From: Pseudomonadota bacterium
Lineage (GTDB): Bacteria; Myxococcota; Myxococcia; Myxococcales; Anaeromyxobacteraceae
Assembly: GCA_023419875.1 (NCBI GenBank)
Contig: JAEZXM010000318.1
Location: 1-5,871 of the forward strand
Direction: 5' to 3'
DNA: 5,871 nucleotides
In this document: piece by piece, positions 5,216 through 5,871 of the stretch
Layout: every line of letters starts with the position of its first letter
Position numbering within the stretch: position 1 is the first letter of the stretch
Made by a program: the position numbers and the translations under genes
Notes under the pieces: generated by a model
The model's input: the letters and a program-made list of their open reading frames with translations, nothing else
Databases searched by the model: none
Told to the model about the DNA's origin: nothing

Positions 5216-5871
5216 TCACGCGCTGTGAACAGCCCGGGTCACGAACACGTTCCACGACGCCGGCCGGAGTCGGGCCACGAGCGTCTCCCCCTCGACCCGG
5301 ACGTCCGGATTCACCGTCGGTACCACGGTGTCCGGCGCCTCCTTCGTGTTCACCGCCCCGAGGTCCCGGTGGTGAAGCGACAGCGCCTGCTCGACGCGCC
5401 GCTGGCCGCCCATGCCGCGGAGCTCCGCCCGGAGCTCGAGCTCCTCGGTGAGGTGGCGGTTGAGCGCGAACACCGCGACGGTGCCCGCCGGCTCGTCGTC
5501 CACCACCGCGGCCACGAGGTGGGGGACCTCGTCCTGCGCCTCGGTCCGGTAGGAAGGCGAGTCCACCACCGCCCGGAGCACCCGGCCCCGCGCGTGGCGC
5601 GAGGCCAGCGCGAACGGGTGGAAGATGGTCTGCCGCCAGGCGGGGCCGCCCGGCTCGGTCATGATGGGGCCGATCACGTTCACGAGCTGTGCGAGGCAGG
5701 CGACCTTCACCCGATCGGCGTGGTTGAGGAGATTGATGAGGGCGCCGCCGACCACCAGCGCGTCCTGGACGTCGAAGACCTCCTCGATGAGGCGCGGGTG
5801 CTCCGGCCAGCCGGGGCGGTGCATGTCCTCCGAGCTCCGCCGCTTGTACCAGACGTTCCACTCGTCGAAGG
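5216..5871 (-). CDS. Alpha-L-arabinofuranosidase (GH51), C-terminal part only
   Basis: Hydrolyses terminal non-reducing alpha-L-arabinofuranosyl residues from arabinan, arabinoxylan and their oligosaccharides; characterised bacterial GH51 enzymes are usually cytoplasmic and retaining. The frame is open to the right edge; TGA is at 5216-5218, leaving 218 complete codons. The fragment begins FDEWNVWYKRR: in characterised GH51 enzymes (AbfA type) the Glu of this motif, codon 5861-5863, is the catalytic nucleophile. It continues with family signatures EEVFDVQDALVVGGALI, NHADRVKVACLAQLVNVI and PIMTEPGGPAWRQTI, closing the (beta/alpha)8 barrel. The C-terminal beta-sandwich follows (VAVFALNRHL, then RLRPASWNVFVTR at the end). 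The acid/base Glu and the N-terminal part lie outside the window, so completeness cannot be judged. The internal ATG at 5824 is not the start, because homology continues upstream of it. The lipoprotein gene follows 196 nt downstream on the same strand. Confidence 0.95.
   Translation of the reverse strand, partial: FDEWNVWYKRRSSEDMHRPGWPEHPRLIEEVFDVQDALVVGGALINLLNHADRVKVACLAQLVNVIGPIMTEPGGPAWRQTIFHPFALASRHARGRVLRAVVDSPSYRTEAQDEVPHLVAAVVDDEPAGTVAVFALNRHLTEELELRAELRGMGGQRRVEQALSLHHRDLGAVNTKEAPDTVVPTVNPDVRVEGETLVARLRPASWNVFVTRAVHSA

Noticed and set aside
3610..5451. 613-codon open frame on the plus strand opposite the lipoprotein and arabinofuranosidase genes
   Set aside because: It is Arg/His/Val-rich with no domain, it merely mirrors the repeat periodicity, and the opposite strand carries clear domain homology throughout.

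Overview
The window is very GC-rich, uses GTG as well as ATG starts, and holds four protein genes packed with little spacing. A DUF4388 (PATAN-type) protein with a long coiled coil, next to a surface lipoprotein built of FG-GAP repeats, suggests a Myxococcota genome, perhaps Anaeromyxobacter-like. That placement is inference from gene content and base composition; there is no rRNA or other marker to fix it.

Layout. 1-2099 (+): the 3' part of a large regulatory or scaffold-type gene, open through the left edge, encoding an acidic region, a roughly 190-residue charged coiled coil, a Pro-rich linker, a DUF4388 domain, a winged-helix-like segment and a C-terminal J-like domain without the HPD motif. 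2100-2175: short spacer with an imperfect palindrome and a strong Shine-Dalgarno sequence. 2176-2733 (+): def, peptide deformylase, complete, with all three active-site motifs. 2743-5019 (-): a lipoprotein with a lipobox, two Cys-paired beta domains, one fibronectin-III-like domain and seven tandem FG-GAP-type repeats that predict a seven-bladed beta-propeller. It converges on def with only 9 nt between the stop codons. 5020-5215: spacer with the lipoprotein's ribosome binding site and a possible extended -10 promoter. 5216-5871 (-): the C-terminal 218 codons of a GH51 alpha-L-arabinofuranosidase, cut by the right edge just upstream of the catalytic nucleophile motif.

How the genes relate. 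The DUF4388 gene and def run in the same direction and could be co-transcribed, but their functions are not obviously linked. The arabinofuranosidase gene lies upstream of the lipoprotein gene on the same strand; the 196-nt gap and a separate promoter candidate suggest independent transcription. I see no mobile element, CRISPR array, tRNA or rRNA, and no clear evidence of a new multi-gene system. The most unusual items are the degenerate J-like domain in the first protein and the repeat and cysteine architecture of the propeller lipoprotein.
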